Shown here: positions 11,715-34,922 of the stretch, in pieces
Layout: each line of letters starts with the position of its first letter
How positions within the stretch are numbered: the first letter of the stretch is position 1
DNA from: Ypsolopha sequella
Lineage: Eukaryota; Arthropoda; Insecta; Lepidoptera; Ypsolophidae
Length of the DNA stretch: 64,000 nt
NCBI GenBank assembly: GCA_934047225.1
Contig: OW203992.1
Location: 8,421,501-8,485,500, forward strand
Reading direction: 5' to 3'
Notes under the pieces: generated by a model
The model's input: the letters and a program-made list of their open reading frames with translations, nothing else
Databases searched by the model: none
What the model was told of the DNA's origin: nothing
Position numbers and translations under genes: made by a program

Positions 11715-12345
11715 TTATGCCTACAAGTAGCTTCTCAAGTTACGTGATAAAAGAGAGATAGGGTAGGGCTTAAAAGAGATTTCATTAGCACCGTTATAGA
11801 ACCATTGGTTTTTGGAAAGTATTATAGATATGGTTGTAAGATCTGGACAAGATTATAAGACTATAGATGCATTGCCTGCAATATATGGTGCTCAAAATCA
11901 CAATAATAGAGGTACTTCATTTATCTCTTTTTTACGTTCCGCGATTATACCGCACTACAAGCCCTTACTCTAAAAACCCTATTTTGCTCAAAAAGTATGG
12001 CTTATAATTTGGGCTACCCGAAGATATGAGACTTCTCGAAATGCTTCGAGAAAAGGTACGTAGAGCCCCGCTTCGTTTGGCTCGTCTTGGCGGGGCACTG
12101 CCGCCGTGCCCCCAGATAAACCCAAAGAATCTATATCTAAGTATGGACAAAACAAAACCCCTTTTACTTAGGGTTCTCATGAAACTGAAAAACATTCAAG
12201 CGAATCTTCGTTGTCTGTCTTTCTGTAACTACACAACATTACCTACGAACGGCTGAGCCGATTGGAGATCGGAAGCCTAGTGTTTATGTACCTTAATAAA
12301 TATAGGTAAGTTTCGATTTGCTCTTAACTCCTATGATAAGTTAGA
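11715..12345. other. Gene-free stretch
   Basis: A GC-rich patch at 12020-12120 contains a small hairpin (GAGACTTCTCGAAATGCTTC) and AGCCCCGCTTCG/GGCGGGGC pieces. It looks like a decayed interspersed repeat. No gene seen. Confidence 0.35.
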
Positions 12346-12612
12346 TAAGGTGACACATATTTACATGATCAAATTCATACTGAAGACTCGGTACATATTT
12401 TGTACATAGGTTCGAGGACCCGTTTTGGGAAATTCGAAAATACTTGGTTATTTTGCTGTTCTCTACAAACGCAAGCCAAGCCCCTAGTCAATACTACGGT
12501 AAGACAACATTTTCTTTTTCAAACTTTGTAAAAAGTGTTATTTATCCGTGATACTGATCACTTACCAAGCCTCCGGTATGAATTTGGCTGCATAAATAAA
12601 TGTCACTTTGTA
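12346..12612. mobile_element. TA-flanked MITE, family B (TACAAGGTGAC ends)
   Basis: Left end TAAGGTGACAC..ATGATCAAATTCATACTG and right end CAGTATGAATTTGGCTG..GTCACTTTGTA (as CCGGTATGAATT here) are inverted repeats. Relatives lie at 15471-15736, 21326-21577 and 35795-36072. A partial right end lies near 19670-19710. The right end abuts the next MITE at 12613. Confidence 0.7.
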
Positions 12613-12879
12613 TACAACGTGTAACAGAAAGGTGTAACCATATTTAAAGAGCTTATTCAGTCAATGGTATAGAACAACTTTTACTATGGAGCTAACCAAG
12701 AAATCCAAAAAAAAAAAATCTGCCCTTCCATACATTTCCGCCAAGCGGCATTGCATTTTTCTATGAAACAGTTATTTTTTTTTTTCGAAATACAGGGTTT
12801 GTTCCATAGTAAAAGTTGTTCTATACCATTGGTTGAATAAGCTCTTCAATATGGTTACACCTTTCTGTTACACGTTGTA
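12613..12879. mobile_element. Foldback MITE, family C (TACAACGTGTAAC ends)
   Basis: A 267-bp palindromic element. TACAACGTGTAACAGAAAGG pairs with CCTTTCTGTTACACGTTGTA, and the arms extend through AGCTTATTCAGTCAATGG and its complement. Flanks are TA on both sides. A second copy lies at 32661-32920. The TA target fits Tc1/mariner-type movement, which is inference. Confidence 0.8.
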
Positions 12880-14444
12880 TAAATACAGGAGTGTGTTCTA
12901 CAATCGGAAAACTTCTGACATCCAGTAATTGTACACCAGAATACAATTTCAGCAATAACACGAAGATACGAATCAAGTAAGTAATTCGGCAGAAAAGGAT
13001 CTACATCACTGACAGAACACAAAACAAAACTCACCTGAAATAATCCTTATATCCACTCAAATTCCGAAACAAATTTGAAACCCAACGGCAGAACAACACG
13101 CACTTGCTTCACTAGAATCACTTTCGTTATCAATACCACTGTCCAGCAGCCCACGTGGTGGTGACCCTCTAAGCTGAAGTGTTGGCTCTCGGACTGTCTA
13201 GCATAGACTGGGATGCTATACCGGTTTCGCATGTAAACACCACACTTTCGGTTTACACCTCGATGCACACCAGAAAATATCTTTCACCATTGTTGGCGCG
13301 TACTTATGCCAGCTGGTACGTAACTGGAGTGTTTTCTTTGTAGATGTGGAATTAGGCAGTTGTCTGCTTAGAATATTTATTTATTATACCTAATAGGTTT
13401 GCCAAAAATGCCTTAAACGCATAAAACTATTTTTTTTTCGAATACCCACCCCTCCAGATCAAATTCTGGATCTGGATCTGGATCAAATTCGCCCTTTTTC
13501 TTAGAAACTTGTGGGACGAATACTCAACTGTCACTGCTGTTCTAAACTACCACCTATGTTTTCTAACAATATATTCCAAATCCCTTTACACCTGGATTTT
13601 TCTTAATATGCATACAAAAGGTAAAATTGAATGTGAAGTCAACAGCCTAGTTTCTTATTTTTTTTTTATAAATATGATCTAGTGACATCTAACTACGTCT
13701 CCATGCAGCCCAAAAAGCAAAATTTAATGAAACACCATTATAATAGCTGTCAGGATATCGTGAATATTGCCTCGTTTTTACGCAAAATTTAGTAAGTTGT
13801 ATAATTTTTATCTGTACTGGAAATAAAAAAGAGAGAAAGACAGACGTCGTTCATGTAGAGAAGACTAAGTTTATACACTTTTCTATAAATAAACAGTTGC
13901 CGTTTCATGAAAAACAGTTTTGACCTAAAACCATTTCACAAATTCGACGCTTTTTGAATATCTCGCCATCTTGTACCTCTTGACGAGAGATGGATCGGAG
14001 TGCGGTGTGAGGGGGAATTGAAATATATATAAAGATGTGTGCAAAGTTTCATTGAGAGCAAAGCCATCAGGACGTCACAAACACCTAAAACATTTATATG
14101 GCAGCTGAGCGCGATATAGTCGTCATGACGTGACCAACTCACTTGTGGGCGTGGCCAAATGTCATGCTGTTTCATTTCGCTATAAGGTGCACGCTCCATG
14201 AAACTTGCGAGGATAATACAATCGTGCCGATTTCGTCGCCGGCGCAAAATTGAAAACTTGTTTCAGGAGAAACCACATTTTGGCAAGACTGTGGACGTTT
14301 ATCTAAAACAATTAAAGCACATTCGGCTACACTTTTGGTAAAAAACCGTTAAATTTACTTATTTTAGGGGTTAAGATATTACTCAAATTTCACGGTATTC
14401 AGATTGATCTAGATAATGTCATTGGACTCGGCCTGAAATATTTT
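12880..14444. other. Gene-free stretch
   Basis: No recognisable gene. Open frames at 13047-13268 and 13936-14247 (-) have no identifiable domain. A small TCTGGATC direct repeat lies at 13460-13480. The patch 13940-14260 is richer in GC than its surroundings and may be an unidentified repeat. Confidence 0.35.
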
Positions 14445-14800
14445 ATTTTTTATTTTTTTTAATTTATTTATTAACTACATTACACTATCTTAACAGCTAG
14501 GCCAATGCGATAGTGCAGCTAACATATACAATATAACATGAAAAAAAAATAGGAAACAAAATTACTATTGCATAAGAACAATAGACTTAGTACATATTTA
14601 CAATTTTCACACTAAACTACAAACACATAATACAGTCAACAATAAAAATGTATACATAACAAATAATATACAACGCTGTTCTTGTGAATTCACTCAGAAA
14701 TAATGTCTGTGTGATTGTGGATCCTGTTGAGCAGTTGTAGCGCTCGCGTCATATCAGGGGAGCCTTCTGGTGAAGGTTTGTCCTACTGCTTCCTATATCA
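14445..14800 (-). mobile_element. Probable retroelement fragment
   Basis: On the minus strand, 14770-14680 reads PEGSPDMTRALQLLNRIHNH followed by a stop, and then a long AT-rich tail ends in an A-rich run at about 14450. The layout (short coding end, 3' UTR, A-rich tail) suggests a LINE 3' end. I do not recognise the family. Confidence 0.35.
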
Positions 14801-14869
14801 AACATATTATATATAATAAAGCCATAACACTAAATTAACGAAAAAATATTAAAAATTTACATACGCATT

Positions 14870-15328
14870 AAAAGAAATTAAGAAATCTACAAATTTAAAA
14901 ACTGCTCTAATAACTTACTACGAATACGCTTATGCATGGCTTAGCTATGGCATAATTTTATAGGGAAACAGTAGAGAATCTCCATCATTACTTATACTAC
15001 AAAAAAAACTAATTCGCATAATAGTAAATATTAAACAAATCGACAGCTGTAAACCATACTTCCAGTAACATCAAATTCTTACCCTTCCCTGCATGAAATT
15101 TGTAAATTTGTCAGATACAATTCCGAATTATTATTTTTCAACAGAAAAGAATTACCTTCAACCCGTTCCTTGCCTCATAAAAATGTACTTATATTACCGA
15201 GCTCAAATCTTTCTTTACATTCATCTAGTCCATATGTAATGTCAATAAAAATATACAATAAGCTACCGAAGACTTTAAGAGAAGAGTCAAATAATAAAAC
15301 TTTTTTTGAACTACTCAAAACATTATAA
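14870..15328 (+). pseudogene. CR1/Jockey-type LINE RT, C-terminal fragment
   Basis: Reads in shifting frames through ALITYYEYAYAWLSYGII, then LQKKLIRIIVNIKQIDSC and a last part IYNKLPKTLREESNN, ending at TAA (15326-15328). These are the conserved C-terminal motifs of CR1/Jockey-group reverse transcriptases. A related C-terminus on the other strand lies at 56611-56850. Catalytic blocks are not included, so this is a 5'-truncated insertion. Confidence 0.75.
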
Positions 15329-15470
15329 ATAAATAAGTGCTATTATAGTGTAAATGAATACTTAAATGATAATTTAAAATAGAGTCTATTACAAATTATT
15401 TAAAAAGGATAGGTTATTTTATTTGGTTACTTGTATAAATATAATAATATAATTTTGCCGAAATAGTATA

Positions 15471-15736
15471 TACAAGGTAACTTTTTGATCATCGTCCAAA
15501 TTCATACTGGTGGCTTGGTAAGTGATCAGTATCATGGATCAATAACAATTTTGGTGAAATTCGTAAAATGAAATTTCGACTCCCCATAGTGATTCACTCG
15601 GGACTGGAACTGAATTTCTAAGGGAAGCCGAAATTTCATTTTACAAATTTAACAAAAATTGTTACTGATCCAAGATACTGATCACTTATCAAGCCTCCAG
15701 TATGAATTTGGACGATGATCAAAAAGTCACCTTGTA
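15471..15736. mobile_element. TA-flanked MITE, family B
   Basis: Long palindrome: TACAAGGTAACTTTTTGATC pairs with GATCAAAAAGTCACCTTGTA, and the interior also folds (GGATCAATAACAATTTTGG and its complement). TA lies on both sides. It is very similar to 21326-21577. Confidence 0.85.
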
Positions 15737-16007
15737 TATACGTATGTCTTCCTCTCTCCTAATTTGCTTTGCCCAACAGGGTCCATAATTTGTGGCTATG
15801 ATGTGTTTTATACATTATTATAAGTAACATTTTGTGGAACGCAAATAAATATTGAGTATTGAGTATAATAACATATTTTACAGACACCTTACAATGTGGT
15901 GACAGTGTTTGTATGGAGGTTTGCTCGTAACGACGATGCCTCTTATGGGATAAGTAAGATCCCAAACTTCTTATAACGTTTATTTTTTTGTACAAAAGAA
16001 AAATTGA

Positions 16008-16372
16008 CAGGTGGTAGAGCTGATGCCGGGCTCGACTGTGGAGGTACCACCATCTTACTTGGAGACCCCCTCGAAGTAATTCGGGGGAGAGTAAGAGGAC
16101 AGCTCACAGGCAAAAAACCAGGAGGCCCACCATGCCTGGGACCGATGGATGGCGGTATATCCATCCCTAATAGCCGGACCTTATATGGAACAGACTGGTG
16201 ACGGGCAGCGGCGTCCGAGGGTTCCGGCACCGCGCTCACCAATCCACCTGCCCAGCGTGTGTGAGTATGGGCAATTCTTCCAGGATGACCGCCGGGAGTG
16301 GCAAAGTCCTGGAAAGGCTTATGTCCAGTAGTGGACGAACTAGGCTGATGGATGGATGGATGGAAGAAAAGT
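16008..16372 (+). mobile_element. Interspersed repeat with (ATGG)n tail, family D
   Basis: Runs from AGGTGGTAGAGCTGATGCC through TGGAGGTACCACCATCTTAC and TATATCCATCCC to CCAGTAGTGGACGAACTAGG, then (ATGG)n. Two more copies lie at 18661-18966 (-) and 53738-54392 (-, interrupted). It looks like the 3' end of a LINE or a LINE-mobilised SINE. The partial frames in it are not conserved between copies. Confidence 0.75.
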
Positions 16373-16917
16373 TAATTTTATTCAAGCTCTAAGATCATAT
16401 TTACAAATTATACAACCTGCTGCATCTCTTTTATTTTAGGTAAAGACATGTGCTCTTTTGCCATGCAGTCGCAAGATTTTTATGGCATTAGAGATAATAA
16501 TATAGCTAGGGTCACTTATACACGTATGCGTCTTTTTTACATTTTCAAAATAAAGAATTTACAAAATACATATATAAATAGTATGTGAAATAAATATAAT
16601 GAGCTTTTTATTTATTTCAATTATTTGGAGATACTTATAATAAAACGTGACAAAAATACTGTCGATATTTATTTCGGCGCACTTTGGGGCCGGCATCAGT
16701 CGAATTAATAAATAATACATACATATTATTTGATGTACTGTATAATGATGAAAAAAAACATCACGATATATTTTTTTTATTATACGGGGTGGTTAAATAG
16801 CCAAAAAGTAGCGATAGTACTCGAAAACGCGAAAAACCGCTTGATATCTGGTCAAGTAGCTAGGTACCTTTTCTATGGAACAGCAAATTTTTTAATATAA
16901 TAATCAATAAGTATACA
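16373..16917. other. Gene-free stretch
   Basis: AT-rich. The segment 16660-16710 (ATTTCGGCGCACTTTGGGGCC) resembles part of the hairpin at 49969-50252. No gene. Confidence 0.35.
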
Positions 16918-17050
16918 TCAAAGCCGATTCTGAATGCTTAAATTTTCCTTTTAGTACTTCCAAAACTAAATTTTTCCAAAGTTATTTAGCTTCTGTGCTA
17001 AACAATTTTAAGGAATATTTTGCATTGAACAAAATGTCATGACATGAAGC
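16918..17050. mobile_element. Partial MITE, family A
   Basis: Shares AAAGCCGATTCTGAATGC and the following roughly 110 bp with 4712-4878. The right arm is lost after about 17040. Confidence 0.6.
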
Positions 17051-18442
17051 CTTGCTGGTCAGAAGGGTTGCTGAGTACTCTGAATTACAGGCCACATTAA
17101 CACCCACTGTCATTTTTCGCGAACAATCTTTTGTCTCCAGTTTTCGGCCTCTCAGTGACTAAAAATCCAGCGAGTATATTAAAAAAATTGAGCACTGTGT
17201 CGCTGTGTATTCTTTGACTCTTAAATAGCTAAATAAAGAATGCTTACGCGATTCGTTATCTAGATTGAAATCGCGCGATGTAGTAACACGGAAGGGTTGA
17301 CGTCTACGGACAATAAAATTATTATGTCGTTTAATTGCTTAATCTTAACTAGATCTGGAATAAGAAATTGAAAAACAAAGCTGCACTATTTTCTTGGCAG
17401 TCGGAAAACAGGGGCCTTATTATCTAACTTCAATTATATCGATATCTCTTTCAAAGTTACGACTACGAGTATCATAAAGAAATGACGTGTGACGTTTGTC
17501 GTAGCCAATCACGACACTTTAACTTAACACACCCTAGATTGTTCCACTTTTTATATATTTTTATCTATGAATCATGAGATATCTAAAAGCCTGACGATGT
17601 TATTATAACGAAACCGGTCGCTAGTGTAGAATATATAAAAAGTGGAACAGGTACCAAGAATTTGTTTTATTTACAATATACAACGAAACATTCGTCTGCT
17701 TGACAACGCACTACCCCGCCAAAGTCGAGTTCACCTACTTCCCTGCACTCCTTACTTGCGATTTTTTTCCAACTTCCCGATTTGTCTCAACACGGCATTG
17801 CGTAACGCACTACGCTGAGTCGCTGATTCGGTAGGTCGTTCGCTCAACGAAAGCTTAGTAACACTTTTTTTTTGCTTAAGTATATATGTCGTGACCATTG
17901 TAGAATTGACCATCTCATGATCGGCAGATCGTAAAGTATGAAATCCAAAATCTTTCACCAAAAGGGTGCGACGACGAGCGAAGCGAGGAGGTTAGCCCGA
18001 GCAAAGCGGAGCGGAGCGAGGCGACCCTCCGAATTTTAATAGAAATACGATATGGCCACGACCTATAGACAACTTTTTTTTGTTTTGTTTATTTATGAAC
18101 GTAATAACATGAGATACTAGAAGCTCCTGCTCATCTCGAGTCGAACGTGTGCAATATCTGCTACCTATATGCATCTAAAGCTCAAAGAATGACTAGACAC
18201 TATTGCATCAAAAATGCTATTTGTGGCTCCCATAACGTTGATATCTGTAATAACAGTTCGGTATAATGTTTTGATAGATATTGGTATCGATTCAACGTAA
18301 AAAAAAATGCCCTAGGGCAACGGTTTTGATGCATAAAAAGTGGGCCTTTACGAGCACTTGCATTGAAAAATGATTAATTGTACATAGGAGCTGGAAACGT
18401 GGTACTTAAGTTTAATTATATAAGAACAAATTAAGGATAAAA
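17051..18442. other. Gene-free stretch with two repeat traces
   Basis: At 17535-17655 a short inverted pair (TGTTCCACTTTTTATATATT and its complement) bounds about 80 bp. The patch GTGCGACGACGAGCGAAGCG (17966-17985) also occurs inverted at about 58605-58625 together with AAATCTTTCA, so it belongs to a dispersed repeat. A 69-codon open frame at 17752-17961 (-) leads into that repeat and has no recognised domain. Confidence 0.45.
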
Positions 18443-18565
18443 TGGTACCGATTCAGTGAAGCACATCTTAACTTATTTGACGGGACTAACCTTATTTTAA
18501 GCGTCCTGTCTTTTTCTTTATTAATCGAAAAGACAAGGACAGAACGCTTAAATTTAGTTTAGTAG
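18443..18565. mobile_element. Partial MITE, family E (TGTCGATTCGGTG ends)
   Basis: Left arm GGTACCGATTCAGTGAAGC, inner hairpin GGACTAACCTTATTTTAAGC against GCTTAAATTTAGTTTAG, right end truncated. Full copies occur at 33175, 33632 and 44149. A split copy surrounds 60536-62371. Confidence 0.7.
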
Positions 18566-18660
18566 CTGGGTCAAATGTATCGAGCTAAAAGGAGACTACG
18601 TTGAGAAATAAATCGCCACTTTTCCAAAATTTTCGTTTTTTTTTGTAGGCTAAGTACTTA

Positions 18661-18966
18661 TCGGACCACCGATTTGCCACTCCCGGCGGTCATCCTGGAA
18701 GAATTGCCAATACTCACACACGTTGGGCAGGCGGGTTGGTGAGCGCGGTGCCGGAACCCTCGCACCGCTGCCCGTCACCAGTCTGTTCCATATAAGGCCC
18801 GGCTATTAGGGATGGATATACCGCCATCCATCGGTCCCAGGCATGGTGGGTTTTTTGCCTGTGAGTAGTCCTCTTACGACTCTCCCCCGAATTACTTCGA
18901 GGGGGTCTCCAAGTAAGATGGTGGTACTTCCACAGTCGAGTCGAGTCGAACAGGTGGTAGAGCTGA
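18661..18966 (-). mobile_element. Interspersed repeat, family D
   Basis: Inverted copy of 16008-16372, lacking the (ATGG)n tail. It is uninterrupted and shows what the third copy looked like before its insertion. Confidence 0.75.
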
Positions 18967-19182
18967 TGCAAAAAATATAATTTATGTTTAATAACTGATA
19001 TTTTAAAACATGTGCATATCGGTAGGTATCCTAACAGAGTACAAAGTTTACAGAGTAACTGTGAGAGTAACTATTCTACTTTTTAGGCATTTGCTGGGCG
19101 ACCGCTCTTCATCCTACGTCTCCGACGCTTTCCATCAAACACGATAGGGCCAAGCGAGCCAAGCCCAGTGAGAACCAAATAA

Positions 19183-19492
19183 AAAAACCAGTCAAGTGCA
19201 AGTTGGATTCGCGCCTGAGGGTTCCGTACCATTCAAATAGGTTAATAGATTTGAATAATTTGAGCAAAAATTACAAACAGGGAAAGAAAAATAAAAAAAA
19301 CTCTGCTCCTTTTTATGTATGGGGCACCATAAAAAAATGTAATTGAATTTTTAATTCGACGGGCAACGTTCTACACAAAATATCCGATAGAGTCTATCAT
19401 ATTCCATCTACGAGCTAGAGACCCGTGATATGCGACCGGATACACAGACGGACAGACTTTTGGGTACGGAACCCTAAAAAGCTATAGCTATT
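19183..19492 (+). mobile_element. Interspersed repeat, family F (GGCCAAGTGCGAGTCGG core)
   Basis: Starts AACCAGTCAAGTGCAAGTTG with AGGGTTCCGTACC, contains GAGCTAGAGACCCGTGA, and ends TTTGGGTACGGAACCCTAAA. This is the shared layout of a widespread lepidopteran repeat, also at 24226, 24934 and 27712. The (GACA)n tract is nearly absent here. Confidence 0.7.
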
Positions 19493-19710
19493 TTGCAGAT
19501 GCCAAAAAAACTCGTTCACCTTGGAACTAAACAGGCTCTTGTTATGTTAAACTTTAGTACCTGTGTGGCTAGCACACGGCGTAGATATAGCGTCTATCTA
19601 TCTTACTTGACCTTTTAAGCATACAAAATTTGAAACAAAACGAATTAAAAATTCAGATTACGAAGTCTCCAGTATGAATTTTGCTGTATAAATAAATGTC
19701 ACTTATATTT

Positions 19711-19925
19711 GTATACTAATAATAAATTAGTAAAAAAGTCGTGTCTGTAAAATAATATTTTTGCGAAATTTTAAATGAAATGCGTTATCAGTTTTTGTTT
19801 TAACTTTAACCACTCTACAGATTTGGATGCGGTTTTTTTTATTATCATCGTAGTGACCCTAGTCAATATGAAGGGTGATGATAAAATAACCACCTAGCCA
19901 ACAAATGTTGATACTCCTCAAACAA
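19711..19925 (+). mobile_element. Helitron-like element, fragment
   Basis: Opens with TATACTAATAATAAATTAG and AAAAAGTCGTGTCTG, followed by the TAGTGACCC..GTCAATATG core. It decays before the usual GCGGGCAA..CTAG end. It directly follows a partial right end of MITE family B (19670-19710). Confidence 0.6.
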
Positions 19926-20262
19926 AGCGGCGGATAAAATCAGGTATTGAAATATAAAGTAAGCATAATAGCACTTTATAAGAGTATGAGCTAATCAAAA
20001 AAATATATGCCGAATTAGACACACCCACAGCGTACGCCAATAGTGCCAATCGGCTATACTTAAAGGAAAAGCTAATTAAGCCAAGCAACTGTATGTCCAA
20101 GACAATAAGGTTTCAATTTCAGCTGATCCCGCGATCTTTACGTTGACGTAAACACTGCCAACCAACCAGTTTCAACAGCATGCTCTGGCCCCTTTTTGAA
20201 GCCAGTTTATGTTTGGCTTATAAGGTGTTCTATCGTGTATTGAGATTGATTTGCTAGATAAG

Positions 20263-31848
<11,586 letters not shown>

Positions 31849-31862
31849 TGACTAGGTTTTTG

Positions 31863-31868
31863 AATAAA
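31863..31868 (+). promoter_or_regulatory. TDH polyadenylation signal candidate
   Basis: AATAAA 15 nt after the stop codon. If it is used, the 3' UTR is only a few tens of bases, and cleavage would fall close to the left end of the MITE that begins at about 31884. Confidence 0.6.
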
Positions 31869-31883
31869 AACTCGGTCTATCCG

Positions 31884-32041
31884 TAAAAAGCAGATTCTGA
31901 AGGCTTCAACATTAGATTATGCACATTTATCCAAAAAAAAAATTTGCTTCTGTTCCTAACACTTGAAGACAATTTTGCAATGAAGAAAATTTAGTTTTAA
32001 AAGCACTTTAACTAAAATTAAAGCCTTCAGAATAATCGTTT
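31884..32041. mobile_element. MITE family A, directly after TDH
   Basis: Arms GCAGATTCTGAAGGCTT and AAGCCTTCAGAATAATCG. It begins 36 bp after the TDH stop codon and about 16 bp after the AATAAA, so it sits where the transcript should end. Confidence 0.7.
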
Positions 32042-32042
32042 T

Positions 32043-32165
32043 CATTTGACAGCTTAAAAAGTACGGTTTCAATTGTCAAACGGCTATTTGACCTCATTTG
32101 TCTATAAGCAATTTAGCTCGTTTCACAATTAAAACCGTACCTACGTTTAAGGCTGTCAAATGAAT
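32043..32165. repeat. Short hairpin, about 120 bp
   Basis: CATTTGACAGCTTAAAAAGTACGG pairs imperfectly with CCGTACCTACGTTTAAGGCTGTCAAATG across a spacer. It directly follows the family A MITE. Confidence 0.6.
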
Positions 32166-32660
32166 ATGCTTTTCTTATACAATTCCAAAACTGCTTTATT
32201 GTCATGTGTTACAAAACTTACGCTGCATGCTCTACTAATCGTACTTTCTTACTGAATGTTTGTTTGATACTTACGTTTTGAGAAAAAGTTATATAATCGT
32301 CTGTCGTCATTCTGTCGGTACCAAAGGTGTTGAGAGTGTCAACTTTGATTCCGTATGACTTCGAAAATTGATTAAGTGCCCGATTTTCCATTTGAAATAC
32401 CCAATTCTCAGTTTGTGGTACTTAGTACTTTCTACAGTATTTATAAAGTGGTATTTAGTATGACCATGACCTACATAATGTATTATTAAGTTTTGTAACA
32501 CGTCACTGATACATTTGTACACCAATTGATAAATAGAACAGATTCTATGTAGCGGTTATTTTGACGAACATGTCGTCTTAGGTATGTGAGGAGAGGGGGA
32601 GATCTTCGTAGCGTGATGTGACGCTTCGTAGGTAAATATTTTGATCTCACCATTCAGTTA
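32166..32660. other. Intergenic, nothing seen
   Basis: AT-rich, between the TDH-flanking hairpin and the next MITE. Confidence 0.35.
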
Positions 32661-32920
32661 TACAAGGTGTAACAGAAAGGTGTAACCATATTTGAAGAGC
32701 TTATTCAGTCAATGGTATAGAACAACTTATACTATGGAGCCAACCCTGAAATCTCAAAAAAAATCTGCCCTTCCATACATTTCGGCCAAGCGGCATTGCA
32801 TTTTTCTAAGAAACAGATAAAAAAAAATCGAGATACAGGTTTTGTTCCATAGTAAAAGTTCTATACCATTGACTAAATAAGCTCTTCAAATATGGTTACA
32901 CCTTTCTGTTACACGTTGTA
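32661..32920. mobile_element. Foldback MITE, family C
   Basis: Second copy of the element at 12613-12879, with TA at both ends (GTTA-TACAAGG.. and ..GTTGTA-TATT). The left terminus has TACAAGGTGTAAC where the other copy has TACAACGTGTAAC. Confidence 0.85.
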
Positions 32921-33174
32921 TATTATTCATACGTATGTCGCTCAGGCAACATTCCCCCCTTGCTCCCCTGTTTTACCTAAGACGTCAATCGAGGCAGCCT
33001 GCTGATAGGGAGCTGTATACAGCTCAATTTTTTACTTTGTAAATATTGGTGTTGTCTATTTTAAGTGAAGTAGGTTACAAACATCTGTGAATTTTTTTGT
33101 AGCTTTGTGAAATTGCCTTTATCGGTGCCAATTTTAATAAATAACAATGTTTTACTAAGAGTTAAACAAATAAT

Positions 33175-33330
33175 AGTGTCGATTCAGTGTAACACGACTT
33201 ATTTGACAGGACTAAGCTGATTTTAAGCGTTCTGTCTTTGTCTTTGCTATAGAGAAAGAAAAAGACAGAACGCTTAAATTAAGTTTAGTCCTGTCAAATA
33301 ATTTACGTCGTGTTACACCGAATCGACACC
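33175..33330. mobile_element. Foldback MITE, family E
   Basis: GTGTCGATTCAGTGTAACACG pairs with CGTGTTACACCGAATCGACAC, with inner arms TTTTAAGCGTTCTGTC and GACAGAACGCTTAAA. About 155 bp; almost the whole element is palindromic. Confidence 0.85.
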
Positions 33331-33631
33331 AATGTGTATTTGACATTTGAATGAAAATTTGTTTTGTCACCTGTATTGACTTACGAGTACAATAGAAGAC
33401 TTAAATAAATACTATCTCTGTATTAAAAAGAAAACGCTTTTTTCAATCAATTCCTTTATTTAGGACTTCACAAATTAAAATACAGTGCCCTTAAATTATT
33501 ATACATAACATTAAGTTTAGTGGTTCGCTAAGCATTATTATCTATTATTTCTGGGCCTAGCGACTACTATGGACTGATTCACTTACAAATAGGTACTTGA
33601 TGGTCAAAAGCAACTAAAAGTAAACGGTAAT

Positions 33632-33792
33632 GGTGTCGATTCGGTGTAACACGACTTAACTTATTTGACAGGACTAACCTTATTTAAAGCGTCCTGTCTT
33701 TTTCTTTCTTTATCGAAAAGACAAGGACAGAACGCTTAAATTAAGTTTAGTCCTGTCAAATAAGTTAAGATGTACTACACCGAATCGATACC
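33632..33792. mobile_element. Foldback MITE, family E
   Basis: Same family, GGTGTCGATTCGGTGTAACA against TACACCGAATCGATACC, only about 300 bp from the previous copy and in the same layout. Confidence 0.85.
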
Positions 33793-34014
33793 AATGACTA
33801 GCAATCGCGGTAGGGAGAGTCAATTTTACGAACTCACAACGAAATACTTACTCCCCTATCGATATATAAAATCTTGCAACCTCGAAATCAAGAATATATT
33901 CGTAACCACTGTTAGTTGAATCAATAATTAAAAGATGTGACAAATTACACTTACATTTAATCCACTGACGACAGACACTCGCTCGCTTGATAATTATTTC
34001 GGAAACAAATTTAA

Positions 34015-34383
34015 GGTTAAACGTCAGTCGTTCGGTACAAAGTGCACAACTTAACCTTGTTTTTTTTTTAGTTAAGAAGTTAAAAGTGAAAAAGATATTG
34101 GTCTATGGCAATTCCCGCCAATAGTTCAGTATATGTTAAGTTTATAAATCAACAGTTTGTAATAAAATGCACAATTACTCACGATTTTGTCCAAACAAGC
34201 TTAAAATGCTGTTTTAAGTTTGTTTCGACAAAATCACGGCTAATTGTGCATTAAATTTTATTTTTCATTCATAAACCTTACTAATACTGAACTATTGGCG
34301 TGAATTGCCACAGACCTATATCTTTTTCACAAGGAAAACAAAATTAAGTTGTGCACTTTGTACCGAGCGACTAATGTTTAACC
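34015..34383. mobile_element. TTAA-bounded palindrome, unit 1 of 3
   Basis: TTAA (34011-34014), then GGTTAAACGTCAGTCGTTCGG, with right end CCGAGCGACTAATGTTTAACC and TTAA (34384-34387). Arms pair through AAGTGCACAACTTAA, GATATTGGTCTATGGCAATT and a central AAAATGCACAATTACTC..GCATT hairpin. The exact TTAA on both sides fits piggyBac-type targets, which is inference. Confidence 0.8.
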
Positions 34384-34387
34384 TTAA

Positions 34388-34748
34388 GAGCGGTTCGCAG
34401 CCGGATTATTTAAAAAAACCCGCCTTTTTCTAATTAATCGAAACAGAACACTTAAATTCAAAATTCACTCAATAGTTATTCAACAAAACCTTATTACTTA
34501 CGTATATTTATTGTGCATGCTGCCATTGCAAAGTTTCAATTGGTTTCTGTAATAAACAGAAACTCTGAAATTTTGAAACTCTTGTTTACAGAAACCAATG
34601 GAATTTTTGATCAGCAACATACACACTTCATAGGTAATAAAATAAGGTTTGGTTGAGAAAATATTGAATGAATTTTGAATTTAAGTGTTCTGTTTCGATT
34701 AATTAGAAAAAGGCGGGTTTTTTTAAATAATCCGGCTGCGAACCGCTC
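34388..34748. mobile_element. TTAA-bounded palindrome, unit 2 of 3
   Basis: Starts GAGCGGTTCGCAGCCGG right after the TTAA that ends unit 1, ends CCGGCTGCGAACCGCTC at 34748, then TTAA (34749-34752). The arms also share CAGAACACTTAAATTC and the central ATTGGTTTCTGTAA. A family member stands alone at 45064-45414. Confidence 0.85.
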
Positions 34749-34752
34749 TTAA

Positions 34753-34922
34753 GGTTAAACATTAGTCGCTCGGTACCAAGTGCACAACTTAATTTTGTTT
34801 TTCTTGTGAAAAAGATATTGGTCTGTGGCAATTCACGCCAATAGTGAATTTTGAATTAAAGTGTCCTGTTTCGATAAATTAAAAAAAGGTGGGTTTTCCA
34901 CAACCCGGCTGCGAAACCGCTC
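34753..34922. mobile_element. TTAA-bounded chimeric unit 3 of 3
   Basis: The left half (34753-34845, GGTTAAACATTAGTCGCTCGG..CACGCCAATAG) is the left end of unit 1's family. The right half (34846-34922, TGAATTTTGAATTAAAGTG..CCGGCTGCGAAACCGCTC) is the right end of unit 2's family. TTAA follows at 34923-34926. The unit is thus a recombinant with unmatched ends. Confidence 0.75.
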
